In this document: positions 39,151-48,315 of the stretch, in pieces
How positions within the stretch are numbered: the stretch's first letter is position 1
Layout of the letters: the number at the start of each line of letters is the position of its first letter
Source: Rhodoferax saidenbachensis
GTDB lineage: Bacteria > Pseudomonadota > Gammaproteobacteria > Burkholderiales > Burkholderiaceae_C
DNA length: 64,000 nucleotides
Direction: 5' to 3'
Assembly: GCF_001955715.1 (NCBI RefSeq)
Contig: NZ_CP019239.1
Coordinates: 3,348,001-3,412,000, forward strand
The notes under the pieces: model-generated
Database searches by the model: none
What the model was told of the DNA's origin: nothing
What the model saw: only the letters and a program-made list of their open reading frames with translations
Made by a program: the position numbers and the translations under genes

Positions 39151-39942
39151 TCAGGCCTGGCTGGAATCGGCCTCTTCGGGCGGGGCCTGGGTGTGTTTGA
39201 TGAACAACTGGGCGGCCCAGATCCCGATTTCGTACAAGATGCACATCGGTATCGCCAGCGCCAATTGGGACACCACATCGGGCGGTGTTACGACAGCGGC
39301 CACCACAAAGGCCACCACGATGAAATAGCTGCGGAAACCTTTGAGTTTTTCAATGCTCACCAGCCCCATGCGTGCCAGCACGATCACGACGATGGGAACT
39401 TCAAAGGCCAGACCAAAGGCCAGGAACATGGAAAGCACAAAGTCCAGGTAAGCCTCGATATCCGGCGTGGCGGAAATGCTCTTGGGCGCAAACCCCTGGA
39501 TGAACTTGAACACCTGGCCGAACACGAAGAAATAACAAAACGCCACGCCAATAAAAAACAGCAGCGTACTGGACACCACCAGGGGCATCACCAGCTTCTT
39601 TTCGTGGTTATACAAACCTGGAGCGACAAAAGCCCATACCTGGTACAGCACCACCGGCAAAGCCAACAAGAATGCGGCCATCAGCATGATCTTGAGCGGC
39701 ACCAGAAACGGTGAAATCACCGACGTGGCAATCAGCTTCCCGCCTGCGGGCAAGGTGGAGACCAGAGGCGCTGCCAGCAGGTCGTACAGCGCAGCCGGCC
39801 CCGGGAACAGGGCCAGCACCGCGAGCGCCACGCCCACGGCGATGGCCGCCTTGATTAGCCGGTCACGCAACTCCACCAGATGCTGAACAAAAGGCTGTTC
39901 CGTACCGGCGAGCTCATCCTGCTTGTTGTCGTCTGATGCCAT
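39151..39942 (-). CDS. tatC: Sec-independent translocase TatC
   Basis: 263 residues with six predicted membrane helices. The signature lies near the N-terminus (FVQHLVELRDRLIKAAIA), followed by the conserved ALPVVLYQVWAFVAPGLY. TatC recognises twin-arginine signal peptides. It is the last gene of tatABC and follows tatB by 21 bases. Confidence 0.96.
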   Translation of the reverse strand: MASDDNKQDELAGTEQPFVQHLVELRDRLIKAAIAVGVALAVLALFPGPAALYDLLAAPLVSTLPAGGKLIATSVISPFLVPLKIMLMAAFLLALPVVLYQVWAFVAPGLYNHEKKLVMPLVVSSTLLFFIGVAFCYFFVFGQVFKFIQGFAPKSISATPDIEAYLDFVLSMFLAFGLAFEVPIVVIVLARMGLVSIEKLKGFRSYFIVVAFVVAAVVTPPDVVSQLALAIPMCILYEIGIWAAQLFIKHTQAPPEEADSSQA

Positions 39943-39963
39943 GGGAGTGAAAAAAGATGCCGT

Positions 39964-40407
39964 TCAGCGCATGCGCTGCGGCCTGAACCGCGCGACACGG
40001 GCCGCCCCGGACTGCGCCTTGGTACGCACCCCGTTGCGGGACTTGTACCAATGCGGCACGGCGCCCTGCTTGAGGCGCCAGTTTTTGCCGGGGTGTTTGT
40101 ATTCTGGAAATTCGGGGGGCATCGCCGCATCGGTGGCGTCGGTCCAGGATTTCTCGAAATCACTGGCTTGCGTCTGGATGCTGTTCTCCACATCACGCGC
40201 CGCGCCTTCGACGGTTTCGCGCATCTTCTTGAGCTCGTCGAGCTCCATGGAGCGGCTCACCTCGGCCTTGACGTCGGCGACATAACGCTGCGCCTTGCCC
40301 AGCAAGGTGCCTACAGTACGCGCCACGCGCGGCAGCTTCTCCGGCCCGATGACGATCAACGCCACCGCGCCGATCAGCGCCATCTTCGATATGCCGAGGT
40401 CAATCAC
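39964..40407 (-). CDS. tatB: Twin-arginine translocase subunit TatB
   Basis: 147 residues. [20 protein letters not shown] with [13 protein letters not shown] is the family signature of a short membrane helix, hinge glycine-proline and amphipathic helix. A cytoplasmic tail follows. It acts with TatC as the signal-peptide receptor. Confidence 0.95.
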   Translation of the reverse strand: MIDLGISKMALIGAVALIVIGPEKLPRVARTVGTLLGKAQRYVADVKAEVSRSMELDELKKMRETVEGAARDVENSIQTQASDFEKSWTDATDAAMPPEFPEYKHPGKNWRLKQGAVPHWYKSRNGVRTKAQSGAARVARFRPQRMR

Positions 40408-40418
40408 GCAGGGCTAGC

Positions 40419-40655
40419 TCAGGACTTTTGCTTGGCTTCCACGTCGATCGTGGTTTTTTCAGCAGCAGCATTCGCTACTTGCTGGGGAGCAGCAGGCTTG
40501 TCGTCCGCTGCAGCAGATCCGTCCTTCATGCCGTCCTTGAAACCCTTCACAGCGCCACCCAGGTCAGAACCCATGTTCTTGAGCTTCTTGGTGCCAAACA
40601 CCATAACCACGATCAGCAGCACGATCAGCCAGTGCCAGATAGAAAATGAACCCAT
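40419..40655 (-). CDS. tatA: Twin-arginine translocase subunit TatA
   Basis: 78 residues. [20 protein letters not shown] is the membrane helix, then [20 protein letters not shown] is the amphipathic helix with the FG-type hinge. Forms the translocation assembly. First of tatABC; repeat B lies upstream. Confidence 0.95.
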   Translation of the reverse strand: MGSFSIWHWLIVLLIVVMVFGTKKLKNMGSDLGGAVKGFKDGMKDGSAAADDKPAAPQQVANAAAEKTTIDVEAKQKS

Positions 40656-40703
40656 GATTTACTCCTAACGATTAAGTGAATTCTAGTCGGCCTATGTAAC
40701 TGC

Positions 40704-40861
40704 CGAGCGTGGGGGCACAACTCGCCGCCGGGCCGCCCCAAGGCGAGTTAACCCCCTTGGGGGGCAGCGACCCGCTCTCGTATCTGCGGAAGCAGATGCG
40801 TTCGCGTTGCGGCAACGGGCCGTGCACGACCTGTAGGTCGTGCAAAGGTGGAGCGTGGGGG
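40704..40861 (-). repeat. Repeat B, copy after the HIT gene
   Basis: Read on the minus strand, it begins CCCCCACGCTC 6 bases after the HIT stop. Then come a hairpin GCACGACCTACAGGTCGTGC, a GCATCTGCTTCCGCAGATAC-like stem, CGCTGCCCCCCAAGGGGG and GCCTTGGGGCGGCCCGGCG. It extends to 40704, where a second inverted CCCCCACGCTC-like end (GAGCGTGGGGG on plus) appears. It separates the HIT gene from tatA. Confidence 0.85.
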
Positions 40862-40867
40862 CCATAT

Positions 40868-41242
40868 TTAGCCGCGCAACCAAGGCCGTGGACCGCCCAT
40901 GACGTGGAAATGCAAATGGTGCACTTCCTGCCCGCCCTCTGCCCCGGTGTTGGTCACCAGTCGGTAACCGCCATCCGGGTACGGATTGCAGCCTTCCTGC
41001 AAGGCCAGTTGGGGCACCAGTGCCATCATGTGACCCATCAGCGCCGCATGCTCGCCCCCCACCTGTGCCAGGCTGGGGATATGTACCTTGGGAATCAGCA
41101 AGAAATGCACCGGCGCCCAAGGGTTGATGTCGTGAAAGGCGTAAACCTGCTCGTCTTCGTAGACCACTTTGGACGGAATCTGCTTGGCGATGATCTTGCA
41201 AAAAATGCAGTTGGCGTCGTGGCCGGGAACATGTTCGCTCAT
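40868..41242 (-). CDS. HIT-family nucleotide-binding protein (HinT-like)
   Basis: 124 residues. CIFCKIIAKQIPSKVVYED opens the domain and HHLHFHVMGG is the histidine-triad active site. Such proteins hydrolyse purine nucleoside phosphoramidates. The ATG at 41242 overlaps the previous gene's stop by 4 bases. It is followed by repeat B. Confidence 0.94.
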   Translation of the reverse strand: MSEHVPGHDANCIFCKIIAKQIPSKVVYEDEQVYAFHDINPWAPVHFLLIPKVHIPSLAQVGGEHAALMGHMMALVPQLALQEGCNPYPDGGYRLVTNTGAEGGQEVHHLHFHVMGGPRPWLRG

Positions 41243-41640
41243 GCACCAATCTCCTGACCCTTGTTCATGGCCATAAAGCCCATGACGATGCGGTAAAGGA
41301 ACCAGATGGAAATCGCGGTCCAGGCAATCCAGCCGGGGATTAAAAACAGCAGCCACAGCGGTGAAGTCACCAGGTACAGCAGCCCGGCAATCAGCACGGT
41401 GCGGATGCGCCAGCGAAAGTGCGACGCATGCCAGGTGCCTTCAGCGTCATCACGCTTAACCAGATCCAGAATCAACGCGGCGATCAGCAGCACCGGGCCA
41501 AACTGCCCACCCGGAATGACCGCGCCCACGGCGACGATCAGGTGCAGCACGTAGCTGATGGTGCCGATGGTGTTGAGCGACTGCAGCCGCTCCAGGTCGG
41601 CAGGCGGCGGTGCGGCGGGGGTGGTGAAGTTGGGGTCCAT
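41239..41640 (-). CDS. Small membrane protein, DUF4870-like
   Basis: 133 residues with three to four hydrophobic segments (TISYVLHLIVAVGAVIPGG, GPVLLIAALILDLV, VLIAGLLYLVTSPLWLLFL and IAWTAISIWFLYRIVMGF). Resembles DUF4870/Tic20-like small membrane proteins; the function is unknown. AAGGA lies 6 bases before the ATG at 41640. It sits between hisE and the HIT gene, a recurrent position in Burkholderiales. Confidence 0.8.
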   Translation of the reverse strand: MDPNFTTPAAPPPADLERLQSLNTIGTISYVLHLIVAVGAVIPGGQFGPVLLIAALILDLVKRDDAEGTWHASHFRWRIRTVLIAGLLYLVTSPLWLLFLIPGWIAWTAISIWFLYRIVMGFMAMNKGQEIGA

Positions 41641-41662
41641 GGACATTCCTTGGCAACAATCT

Positions 41663-42061
41663 TTACTTGGGCTCGGCCTCACGCGAGGCCTGTGCAGCTT
41701 GCGCCTCACGCGCCAGCACTTTGCGCAGGGCTTTTTCTTCAATGCCGCTGGTACCGGCGCGACGCTCCAGCTCGGCAATCACGTCGGCAGGCGCCAGGCC
41801 GTAATGGGCCAGCGCGATCATGCTGTGAAACCACAAATCTGCCACTTCACCGACCAATTTGGCCTTATCTCCGCCATGGTCGGCGTCTTTGGCGGCCATC
41901 ACCACTTCGGTGGCCTCTTCGCCGATCTTTTTGAGAAAAGCGTCGGGACCCTTGTGCAGCAGGCGTGCCACATAGCTGCCCTCGGGGTCACCCCCGTTGG
42001 CGGCCTTGCGGCTTTCGATCACGGCGGCCAGTGCAGCCAGGGAATCTTGGGATGTCGTCAT
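41663..42061 (-). CDS. hisE: Phosphoribosyl-ATP pyrophosphatase
   Basis: 132 residues, all-helical. Hydrolyses phosphoribosyl-ATP in the second step of histidine synthesis. Metal-binding acidic residues are in [20 protein letters not shown] and [18 protein letters not shown]. It is 4 bases after hisI. The two functions are on separate genes here. Confidence 0.95.
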   Translation of the reverse strand: MTTSQDSLAALAAVIESRKAANGGDPEGSYVARLLHKGPDAFLKKIGEEATEVVMAAKDADHGGDKAKLVGEVADLWFHSMIALAHYGLAPADVIAELERRAGTSGIEEKALRKVLAREAQAAQASREAEPK

Positions 42062-42065
42062 GGTG

Positions 42066-42479
42066 TTATTTGTAGATGGACTCAGGGTCTTTCAAGACCG
42101 GGTCGACAGATTTCCACTCGCCATTCTCCAGCACGCTGAAAAAGCAACTGTGGCGGCCGGTGTGGCAGGCGATGCCGGGCTCGTGGCCGAGCTGCGTCAC
42201 CTTGAGCAAAATCACATCGCTGTCGCAGTCCATACGGATCTCGTGCACGGTTTGCACGTGGCCCGACTCTTCCCCCTTGTACCAAAGCTTGTCGCGCGAG
42301 CGGCTGAAATACACGGCCCGCCCCAGCTCCACGGTCTTTTGCAGGGCTTCGCGGTTCATCCAGGCGAACATCAGCACATCGTTGGTGCCCTGCTCCTGCG
42401 CGATGACCGGCACCAGCCCCTTGGAATCCCAACGGATGTGTTTGAGCCAGCTCACGGGCGGTGTCGGTGTGGTTTGCAT
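42066..42479 (-). CDS. hisI: Phosphoribosyl-AMP cyclohydrolase
   Basis: 137 residues. Opens the adenine ring in the third step of histidine synthesis. [18 protein letters not shown] and [18 protein letters not shown] are signatures, with the zinc site formed by DCDSDVILL and [10 protein letters not shown]. Repeat A fills the spacer before its ATG at 42479. Confidence 0.96.
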   Translation of the reverse strand: MQTTPTPPVSWLKHIRWDSKGLVPVIAQEQGTNDVLMFAWMNREALQKTVELGRAVYFSRSRDKLWYKGEESGHVQTVHEIRMDCDSDVILLKVTQLGHEPGIACHTGRHSCFFSVLENGEWKSVDPVLKDPESIYK

Positions 42480-42538
42480 TTGCTATTCAATTTATAGCTG
42501 CTTGCGCAGTATCTACCTGGGCTACAGCCTAAAAAGGC
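42480..42538 (+). repeat. Repeat A, copy 9 (hisF-hisI spacer)
   Basis: TTGCTATTCAATTTATAGC, TGCTTGCGCA, then GGGCTACAGCC and AAAAAGGC. It fills the whole spacer, ending right before the hisI ATG on the minus strand. Confidence 0.88.
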
Positions 42539-43318
42539 TTAAATTCTGACGGGAATACCGCGCTCGGCCATACGCGCCTTGGCCTGGCCCACGGTGTATT
42601 CACCGTAGTGGAAGATGCTGGCGGCCAGCACCGCGTCCGCGCCGCCCTGCTGCACGCCGTCGGCCAGGTGGTCCAGATTGCCCACACCACCGGACGCGAT
42701 GACCGGCACGCTGATCGCGTCGGCCACGGCGCGGGTCAGCGCCAAGTCGAAGCCGCTCTTGGTGCCGTCCCGGTCCATGCTGGTCAGCAGGATTTCACCC
42801 GCACCGCGGCGGGCCATTTCGGTGGCCCAGGCCACGGCATCCAGGCCGGTGTTTTTGCGGCCACCGTGGCTGTACACGTCCCAGCCAGCGCCACGGGTGG
42901 CGGCGTCTTCTTCGGAGCGGCGCTTGGCGTCGATGGCCACCACGATGCACTGCGCACCGTATTTGAGCGACGCATCTTCAATCACCTGGGGGTTGGCAAT
43001 GGCAGCCGAGTTGAAACTCACCTTGTCGGCCCCCGCGTTGAGCAGGCGGCGCACGTCTTCCACCACACGCACACCACCACCCACGGTCAACGGGATGAAG
43101 ACCTGGCTGGCCACGGCTTCAATAATGTGCAGGATGAGGTCGCGCCCGTCGCTGGTGGCGGTGATATCGAGAAACGTGAGTTCGTCGGCACCCTGGTCGT
43201 TATAACGGGCCGCGATTTCCACCGGGTCACCGGCGTCGCGCAGCTCTACAAAGTTCACGCCTTTGACAACGCGACCGCCGGTCACGTCCAGGCAGGGGAT
43301 GATGCGTTTGGCTAGCAT
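42539..43318 (-). CDS. hisF: Imidazole glycerol phosphate synthase cyclase subunit
   Basis: 259 residues, a TIM barrel. [20 protein letters not shown] opens the family, with catalytic aspartates in CLDV and in [15 protein letters not shown]. Works with HisH to make imidazole glycerol phosphate and AICAR. The ATG at 43318 is preferred over a TTG at 43324. Confidence 0.97.
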   Translation of the reverse strand: MLAKRIIPCLDVTGGRVVKGVNFVELRDAGDPVEIAARYNDQGADELTFLDITATSDGRDLILHIIEAVASQVFIPLTVGGGVRVVEDVRRLLNAGADKVSFNSAAIANPQVIEDASLKYGAQCIVVAIDAKRRSEEDAATRGAGWDVYSHGGRKNTGLDAVAWATEMARRGAGEILLTSMDRDGTKSGFDLALTRAVADAISVPVIASGGVGNLDHLADGVQQGGADAVLAASIFHYGEYTVGQAKARMAERGIPVRI

Positions 43319-43324
43319 GAGCAA

Positions 43325-43456
43325 CTACCAACACTGCAGGATGCGGCGGGTTGGGTGTTCTGCGCAGCGAAATAAAGGAGGAGACCGCAGGTCGGGGGAC
43401 ATTCGCGTAGCGGAATACCCAGGCCGTCGAATCTCGCAGAAGCCTCGCCCTGCTGA
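43325..43456. other. hisA-hisF spacer with short inverted repeats
   Basis: 132 bases without a gene. It contains GACCGCAGGTC and a near-palindrome ATTCGCGTAGCGGAAT. The spacing is wider than elsewhere in this operon, and the sequence looks like a dispersed-repeat fragment, but no second copy is in the window. Confidence 0.4.
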
Positions 43457-44197
43457 TTACCCATTGAGCTCATCAGCGCGCTCCTGCGCCTTTGCAAAGT
43501 CCAGATCACCGCTGTAAATGGCGCGTCCGCAGATCACACCTTCCACGCCTTCGCTCTCCACCTCGCACAGCGCTTCAATGTCGGCCATGTTGGACAGGCC
43601 GCCGGAGGCGATGACGGGAATGGTCAGGGCCTGGGCCAGCTTGACGGTGGCGTCGATGTTGATGCCGGACAGCATGCCGTCGCGGCCGATATCGGTGTAG
43701 ATGATGCCTTCGACGCCGTAGTCTTCGAACTTCTTGCCCAGGTCGATCACGTCGTGGCGCGTGAGCTTGCTCCAGCCGTCAGTGGCAACCTTGCCGTCGC
43801 GCGCATCGAGGCCGACGATGATGTGGCCGCCAAACGCAGTACAGGCGTCCTGCAGAAAGCCGGGGTTCTTCACCGCAGCGGTACCGATGATGACGTAGCG
43901 CAGGCCGGCGTCCAGGTAGCGCTCAATCGTGTCTAGGTCGCGGATGCCGCCGCCCAGTTGCACGTCGATCTCGTTGCCCACTTCCTTCAATATCTTGCGA
44001 ATGGCCATCTCGTTCTTGGGATGACCGGCGAAGGCGCCGTTCAGATCGACCAGGTGCAGGCGCCGGGCGCCCTTGTCCACCCAGCTGCGGGCCATGACCG
44101 CGGGGTCTTCGCCGAACGTGGTGGATTGGTCCATGTCGCCTTGTTTGAGGCGAACACAGTGGCCGTCTTTGAGATCAATCGCAGGAATTAAAAGCAT
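43457..44197 (-). CDS. hisA: Phosphoribosylformimino-AICAR-P isomerase
   Basis: 246 residues, a TIM barrel homologous to His[21 protein letters not shown] and [16 protein letters not shown] carry the two catalytic aspartates (IDL and TDIGRDG). Catalyses the fourth step of histidine synthesis. It lies 65 bases after hisH. Confidence 0.96.
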   Translation of the reverse strand: MLLIPAIDLKDGHCVRLKQGDMDQSTTFGEDPAVMARSWVDKGARRLHLVDLNGAFAGHPKNEMAIRKILKEVGNEIDVQLGGGIRDLDTIERYLDAGLRYVIIGTAAVKNPGFLQDACTAFGGHIIVGLDARDGKVATDGWSKLTRHDVIDLGKKFEDYGVEGIIYTDIGRDGMLSGINIDATVKLAQALTIPVIASGGLSNMADIEALCEVESEGVEGVICGRAIYSGDLDFAKAQERADELNG

Positions 44198-44262
44198 GAT
44201 GCTTCAGGTTGGGGGAGGAAAGAAAAGCGAAAAGCGGGGAAGCTCAGTGGGCGTGGATCGCC

Positions 44263-44922
44263 TCAAGGGTTCCAGTGGAGGAAGTTGCGGTACAGGGACA
44301 GACCGTGGTCGGCACTTTTTTCGGGGTGAAATTGGGTTGCGAAAATATTATCGCGTGCAATCGCCGCTGAGAAGCGCTGGCCGTAGTCGGTCTCGCCCAC
44401 GCTGTGGCGCGCATCAGACGGTTTGGCGAAGTAACTGTGTACAAAGTAGAAGTAGCTGCCGTCCGGCACATCGCCCCAGACCGGGTGGCGCTTTTCGCCG
44501 CCGTGGGTGGTTTGCCAGACCTGGTTCCAGCCCATTTGCGGCACTTTGTAGCGGCTGCCGTCGGGCTGGGTCTGGCCCGCCAGGTCGAACTTGACCACCT
44601 CGCCAGGAATCAGGCCCAGGCTGGGGGTGTTGAGTTCTGCGCTGTGGTCCAGCAGCATTTGCATGCCGACACACACACCCATGAGCGGCTTGTTGGCGGC
44701 GGCGTGCATCACGGCGTCGAACATACCGGAGTCGTGCAGCTCGCGCATACAGTCGCGCATGGCGCCCTGGCCCGGCAGCACCACGCGTTCGGCATCCATC
44801 ACCTCTTGCGGCGTACGGGCCCAGACCACGTCTACACCCGCGCTGGAGGCCACATGCATGACCGCCTGCGTGACGGAGCGCAGGTTGCCCATGCCGTAGT
44901 CGACCACGGCGACTTTCTTCAT
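44263..44922 (-). CDS. hisH: Imidazole glycerol phosphate synthase glutaminase subunit
   Basis: 219 residues, class I glutamine amidotransferase. The nucleophile is in [13 protein letters not shown], and the His-Glu pair in [14 protein letters not shown]. Supplies ammonia to HisF. The start is [17 protein letters not shown] at 44922; repeat A directly precedes it. Confidence 0.96.
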   Translation of the reverse strand: MKKVAVVDYGMGNLRSVTQAVMHVASSAGVDVVWARTPQEVMDAERVVLPGQGAMRDCMRELHDSGMFDAVMHAAANKPLMGVCVGMQMLLDHSAELNTPSLGLIPGEVVKFDLAGQTQPDGSRYKVPQMGWNQVWQTTHGGEKRHPVWGDVPDGSYFYFVHSYFAKPSDARHSVGETDYGQRFSAAIARDNIFATQFHPEKSADHGLSLYRNFLHWNP

Positions 44923-44977
44923 GCTAGCAATTCCATAGCTTCTTGCGCATATTCCATAAGGGCTAGAGGCCTATTTT
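44923..44977 (+). repeat. Repeat A, copy 10 (hisB-hisH spacer)
   Basis: GCTAGCAATTCCATAGC, TTCTTGCGCA, then AAGGGCTAGAGGCC and TATTTT. On the minus strand its GCTAGC end abuts the hisH ATG. Confidence 0.85.
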
Positions 44978-44986
44978 GCATGAAAT

Positions 44987-45619
44987 TCAGAGCGAGCCCT
45001 TGGTCGAAGGAATGGTGCCCAGCGCGCGCGGGTCCAGTTCCAGCGCAGCGCGCAGTGCACGCGCGAAGGCCTTGAACACGGTCTCGGCCTGGTGGTGGGC
45101 GTTTTCGCCCTTGAGGTTGTCGATGTGCAGCGTGACAAACGCGTGGTTCACAAAGCCCTGGAAGAACTCGTGGGTCAACTGCGTGTCAAACGCGCCGATC
45201 ATGCCGCTCTTGAAGGGCACGTTCAGCTCCAGTCCGGGGCGGCCCGAGAAGTCGATCACCACGCGGGAGAGCGCTTCGTCCAGCGGTACATAGGCGTGGC
45301 CGTAACGGCGGATGCCCTTCTTGTCACCCACGGCCTGATGGAAAGCCTGGCCCAGCGTGATGCCCACGTCTTCCACCGTGTGGTGGCCGTCGATGTGCAG
45401 GTCGCCATCGGCCTCAATGTCCAGATCGATCATGCCGTGGCGGGCGATCTGGTCCAGCATGTGGTCGAAGAAACCAATGCCGGTGGACAGGCGGCTGATG
45501 CCCGTGCCGTCCAAGTTGACGCGAACCTTGATCTTGGTCTCGGCGGTGTTGCGCGACACCTCGGCGATACGGGGCGTGTGCGCTTGGGGGACTTCGGTCA
45601 AAGGGTAGTTGGTGGTCAT
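44987..45619 (-). CDS. hisB: Imidazoleglycerol-phosphate dehydratase
   Basis: 210 residues, monofunctional (no phosphatase domain). [36 protein letters not shown] and DGHHQAE-type segments ([19 protein letters not shown]) carry the manganese-binding histidines. Its ATG overlaps the hisC stop by 4 bases. Confidence 0.96.
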   Translation of the reverse strand: MTTNYPLTEVPQAHTPRIAEVSRNTAETKIKVRVNLDGTGISRLSTGIGFFDHMLDQIARHGMIDLDIEADGDLHIDGHHTVEDVGITLGQAFHQAVGDKKGIRRYGHAYVPLDEALSRVVIDFSGRPGLELNVPFKSGMIGAFDTQLTHEFFQGFVNHAFVTLHIDNLKGENAHHQAETVFKAFARALRAALELDPRALGTIPSTKGSL

Positions 45620-46770
45620 AAGGATTCCTGCAGGGCTTTCAACATCCGGGTGTTTTCGTCAGCGGTGCCGACGGTGAGGCGCAGACATTGGGCCAGCAAT
45701 GGGTGCATTTTAGAAACGTTCTTGACCAAAACACCGCGCGCCTTCATGCCGTCGAAGACTTTTTGTGCGGGCTCTCCGGCACCTTCCAGGCGGATCAACA
45801 CCATATTCGCGTCACTGTCCCAGGCTTTCACGCCGGGCAGCGCGCGCAAGGCGGCGAGCAAACGGCTGCGCTGCGCGCGCAAATCGGCGGCCTGCGCGGC
45901 AAAAACGTCGGCGTGCTCCAGCGCAAACAGCGCGCACTCGTAGTTGAGCACGCTGATGTTGTACGGCGGGCGCACCTTGTCCACCTGGGCCACCAGCGCG
46001 GTCGGGCCCATCATGTAACCCAGACGCACGCCAGCCAGGCCGAACTTGCTGAGTGTGCGCATCAGCAGCACGTGGCTGTTGTCCGCCGGGTTGGCGCGGA
46101 TCACATCCAGATAGGTGCGGCTGGAGAACGGCTGGTAGGCCTCGTCAATCGCCACGATGCTGCCCGCGGCTTTGGCGGCGGCCACCACACGCACCATGTC
46201 GGCCTCGTCCCACAGATTCGCCGTGGGGTTGTTCGGGTAGGCTAGGTAGACGATGGCGGGTTGTTGCTCGGTGATGGCCTGCACCATGGCGGGCACATCG
46301 AGTTCAAAGTCAGCCGTGAGCGGTACACCGATGAAGTCCAGCCCCTGCAGCTGCGCACTCATGGCGTACATCACAAACCCGGGCAGCGGCGCGAGGATGG
46401 CAGGCTTGGCTTGGCCCGGCTGCACCGGCACATCACAGGCCATGGCCAGGAGGGAAATCAATTCGTCCGAGCCATTGCCCAGCATGAGGTCAAAACCTTG
46501 CGGCATGCCCGCGTAGGTGGCCAGCGCCTGGCGCAAGTCATTCACGCGGCCGTCGGGGTAACGGTTGAAGGCCAGCGCGCCCAAGCGTTTGCCCAGTGCT
46601 TCCTGCAAGTCCGCAGGCAGGCGGTGCGGGTTCTCCATGGCGTCGAGCTTGACCATGCCTTTGGAATCCTGGATCGCATAGGCGTGCATGGACTGCACGT
46701 CCTGGCGGATGCGGCGCCCTATGAGCGCATTCACGGCGCTTGCCGTATCAGTGGGGGTGTCTTGGGTCAT
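45616..46770 (-). CDS. hisC: Histidinol-phosphate aminotransferase
   Basis: 384 residues, class II PLP aminotransferase. [15 protein letters not shown] binds PLP phosphate, [15 protein letters not shown] is the family Asn-Pro motif, [12 protein letters not shown] carries the PLP aspartate, and [18 protein letters not shown] has the Schiff-base lysine. It begins 18 bases after the PIN-domain gene with no terminator between them, so it is likely transcribed from the promoter of that pair. Confidence 0.96.
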   Translation of the reverse strand: MTQDTPTDTASAVNALIGRRIRQDVQSMHAYAIQDSKGMVKLDAMENPHRLPADLQEALGKRLGALAFNRYPDGRVNDLRQALATYAGMPQGFDLMLGNGSDELISLLAMACDVPVQPGQAKPAILAPLPGFVMYAMSAQLQGLDFIGVPLTADFELDVPAMVQAITEQQPAIVYLAYPNNPTANLWDEADMVRVVAAAKAAGSIVAIDEAYQPFSSRTYLDVIRANPADNSHVLLMRTLSKFGLAGVRLGYMMGPTALVAQVDKVRPPYNISVLNYECALFALEHADVFAAQAADLRAQRSRLLAALRALPGVKAWDSDANMVLIRLEGAGEPAQKVFDGMKARGVLVKNVSKMHPLLAQCLRLTVGTADENTRMLKALQESL

Positions 46771-46788
46771 GCGGAGTCTTTCAAAAAA

Positions 46789-47253
46789 CTAGTCGGCCAG
46801 CGCCAGATCGGCGGGCGTGGCCTGCAAGGGGTTGAGGATGGTCACGCCATCGATCTGCTGGCCATGTTGCAGGTCCAGCGACAGCACATGGCTGGCGCCG
46901 CTTTGCGCAGCCGCGGCCACGATCAGCGCGTCCCAGTACGGCAGGCCAAAACGGGCCTCCACGCCCCAGGCGGTTTCCACGGTCTGGTGGTCAATCTGCC
47001 AAGGCTGCCAGAGCTGGTAGCGGCGCAGCTTGGCGCGCGCGTCACCCTGCGGCATGGCGAAATGCTGCGTGGTGCTCACGTAATAGGCGTTGAGCACCTG
47101 CGTGCTGACGCGCCCGGCACGGCGCTGCCACAGCGCCTGCAGCCAGTCGCGGACGCGGGCTTGCTGAGATGGGTTGTGCGCGTCGTCCGCCGCCAGCAGC
47201 ACGTTGGTGTCCACAAAGACGATGGCGCCGGAAGTGTCCAAAGCGCTAGCCAT
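46789..47253 (-). CDS. vapC: PIN-domain toxin-like protein (VapC family)
   Basis: 154 residues. PIN-domain acidic positions are D15 (VFVDTNVLL), D108 (GLPYWDALIVAAA) and D127 (SLDLQHGQ). In related PIN toxins the segment here reading STQVLNAYYV normally has a glutamate (LNE) as part of the Mg2+ site; here it is alanine. Activity as a ribonuclease toxin is therefore doubtful. Its ATG overlaps the antitoxin gene stop by 8 bases, as in two-gene TA operons. It sits inside the his operon just before hisC. Confidence 0.85.
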   Translation of the reverse strand: MASALDTSGAIVFVDTNVLLAADDAHNPSQQARVRDWLQALWQRRAGRVSTQVLNAYYVSTTQHFAMPQGDARAKLRRYQLWQPWQIDHQTVETAWGVEARFGLPYWDALIVAAAAQSGASHVLSLDLQHGQQIDGVTILNPLQATPADLALAD

Positions 47254-47470
47254 TCAGGACCTCCCGCAGCGGGTACGCCTTGCCAGCCGAACTGAACGAC
47301 GAGGTATCCGCCACCCAGTCCCGCTGCGCGCGGGCGTAGGCGTCGTCGTGCTGCATCTTGTCGGTGAGCATCTCGCCCACCAGGCGCGACACGCTGGTAT
47401 TGCGCTTGGCCGCCTCAATACGCACCCACTCCAGGGTGGCATCTTCAACCGTGATGGTGACGTTCTTCAT
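47246..47470 (-). CDS. vapB: Ribbon-helix-helix antitoxin-like protein (VapB family)
   Basis: 74 residues. The N-terminal KNVTITVEDATLEWVRIEAA and NTSVSRLVGEML form a ribbon-helix-helix DNA-binding fold; the C-terminal part would wrap the PIN partner. The promoter region contains a palindromic site (47481-47517), consistent with autoregulation. Position and overlap with the PIN gene fit a TA operon. Confidence 0.85.
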   Translation of the reverse strand: MKNVTITVEDATLEWVRIEAAKRNTSVSRLVGEMLTDKMQHDDAYARAQRDWVADTSSFSSAGKAYPLREVLNG

Positions 47471-47480
47471 GGCTTCAATA

Positions 47481-47517
47481 TTACACGAAATTCGTGTTAC
47501 ACGAAAATAGTGTTACT
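47481..47517. promoter_or_regulatory. Operator of the vapBC-like pair
   Basis: A palindrome ACACGAA-A-TTCGTGT (47483-47497) is followed by a partial second one. The decamer TTACACGAAA recurs at 47481 and 47497, 16 bp apart, about 1.5 helical turns, as expected for adjacent ribbon-helix-helix dimers. It starts 10 bases upstream of the antitoxin ATG and lies between divergent genes, so it could act on both. Confidence 0.8.
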
Positions 47518-47558
47518 ATGCCCATAGTCTTTGCGGCTCTCCACATTACGTTTCGCTC

Positions 47559-48254
47559 ATGCACATAAAATTTATAGCCACATTCGTCACAGTGCTTACT
47601 TTTGGCGTGTCTGGATGCGCATCGGACCGAGACTGGGATTGGAAGCCAGAAAGTGCAATGATGCCGCTCACCGATGTAATGCTGCCCACCGGTGAAGCTG
47701 CAATCCGGCTCAACAAATGCTACCGAACGCCCATCTTTAAGGATCTCCACTGTCAATCGGCAGTCGGTATGCCACGTGGACCGATCGTCGAATTCCAACG
47801 CATACGAGACTTGACCGATTCATTCCTCTTGAGCTTGCCGGAAAGTACAAATTGGCGCGTACGGATGACGAATTGGGGTCGTGCCTCTATTGGTCCAGTT
47901 CCACGGGCCCCGTATCGCCTTTTCCTGATGTCGGTCGAACCAATGGTCGTTGTCATCCTTCCTCAGGACCTATCGGATAAGGACTCATCAATGCCACCTA
48001 ACGCCGCCGGTGAAATAATTTGTAGCGGGTCAGTCGCATGCCTTGGCTCAGCCGGTCGAGTTTGGGTGAATATAGATTTGACAGGCCCCGTAGCTGCGTT
48101 GAAAGGCGCAAGTTGGTTCTCTCCCGAATACCCGGGGAAAGGTTTAACTCCTCTTCCGCTAGATCATCCGGCGGAGATAGTGCTACCTGGGTTGCGTGCA
48201 TCAATTGTGAATAACAATGGGGTATTCGTTTTCAAACGTTTGAGCGGCAAATAA
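47559..48254 (+). CDS. Hypothetical lipoprotein
   Basis: 231 residues. MHIKFIATFVTVLTFGVSGC is a lipoprotein signal with a GVSGC lipobox. I do not recognise the rest, which has scattered cysteines and no motif I can name. It is on the opposite strand to the his genes, and its base composition is visibly more A+T-rich than its neighbours, suggesting acquisition. It shares the upstream region with the vapBC-like pair. Confidence 0.7.
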   Translation: MHIKFIATFVTVLTFGVSGCASDRDWDWKPESAMMPLTDVMLPTGEAAIRLNKCYRTPIFKDLHCQSAVGMPRGPIVEFQRIRDLTDSFLLSLPESTNWRVRMTNWGRASIGPVPRAPYRLFLMSVEPMVVVILPQDLSDKDSSMPPNAAGEIICSGSVACLGSAGRVWVNIDLTGPVAALKGASWFSPEYPGKGLTPLPLDHPAEIVLPGLRASIVNNNGVFVFKRLSGK

Positions 48255-48315
48255 GCCAGGTATATTTATCTCAACGCCCGCACTAACAAGCCCGATGACG
48301 CTTTGCGGTGCTGGC

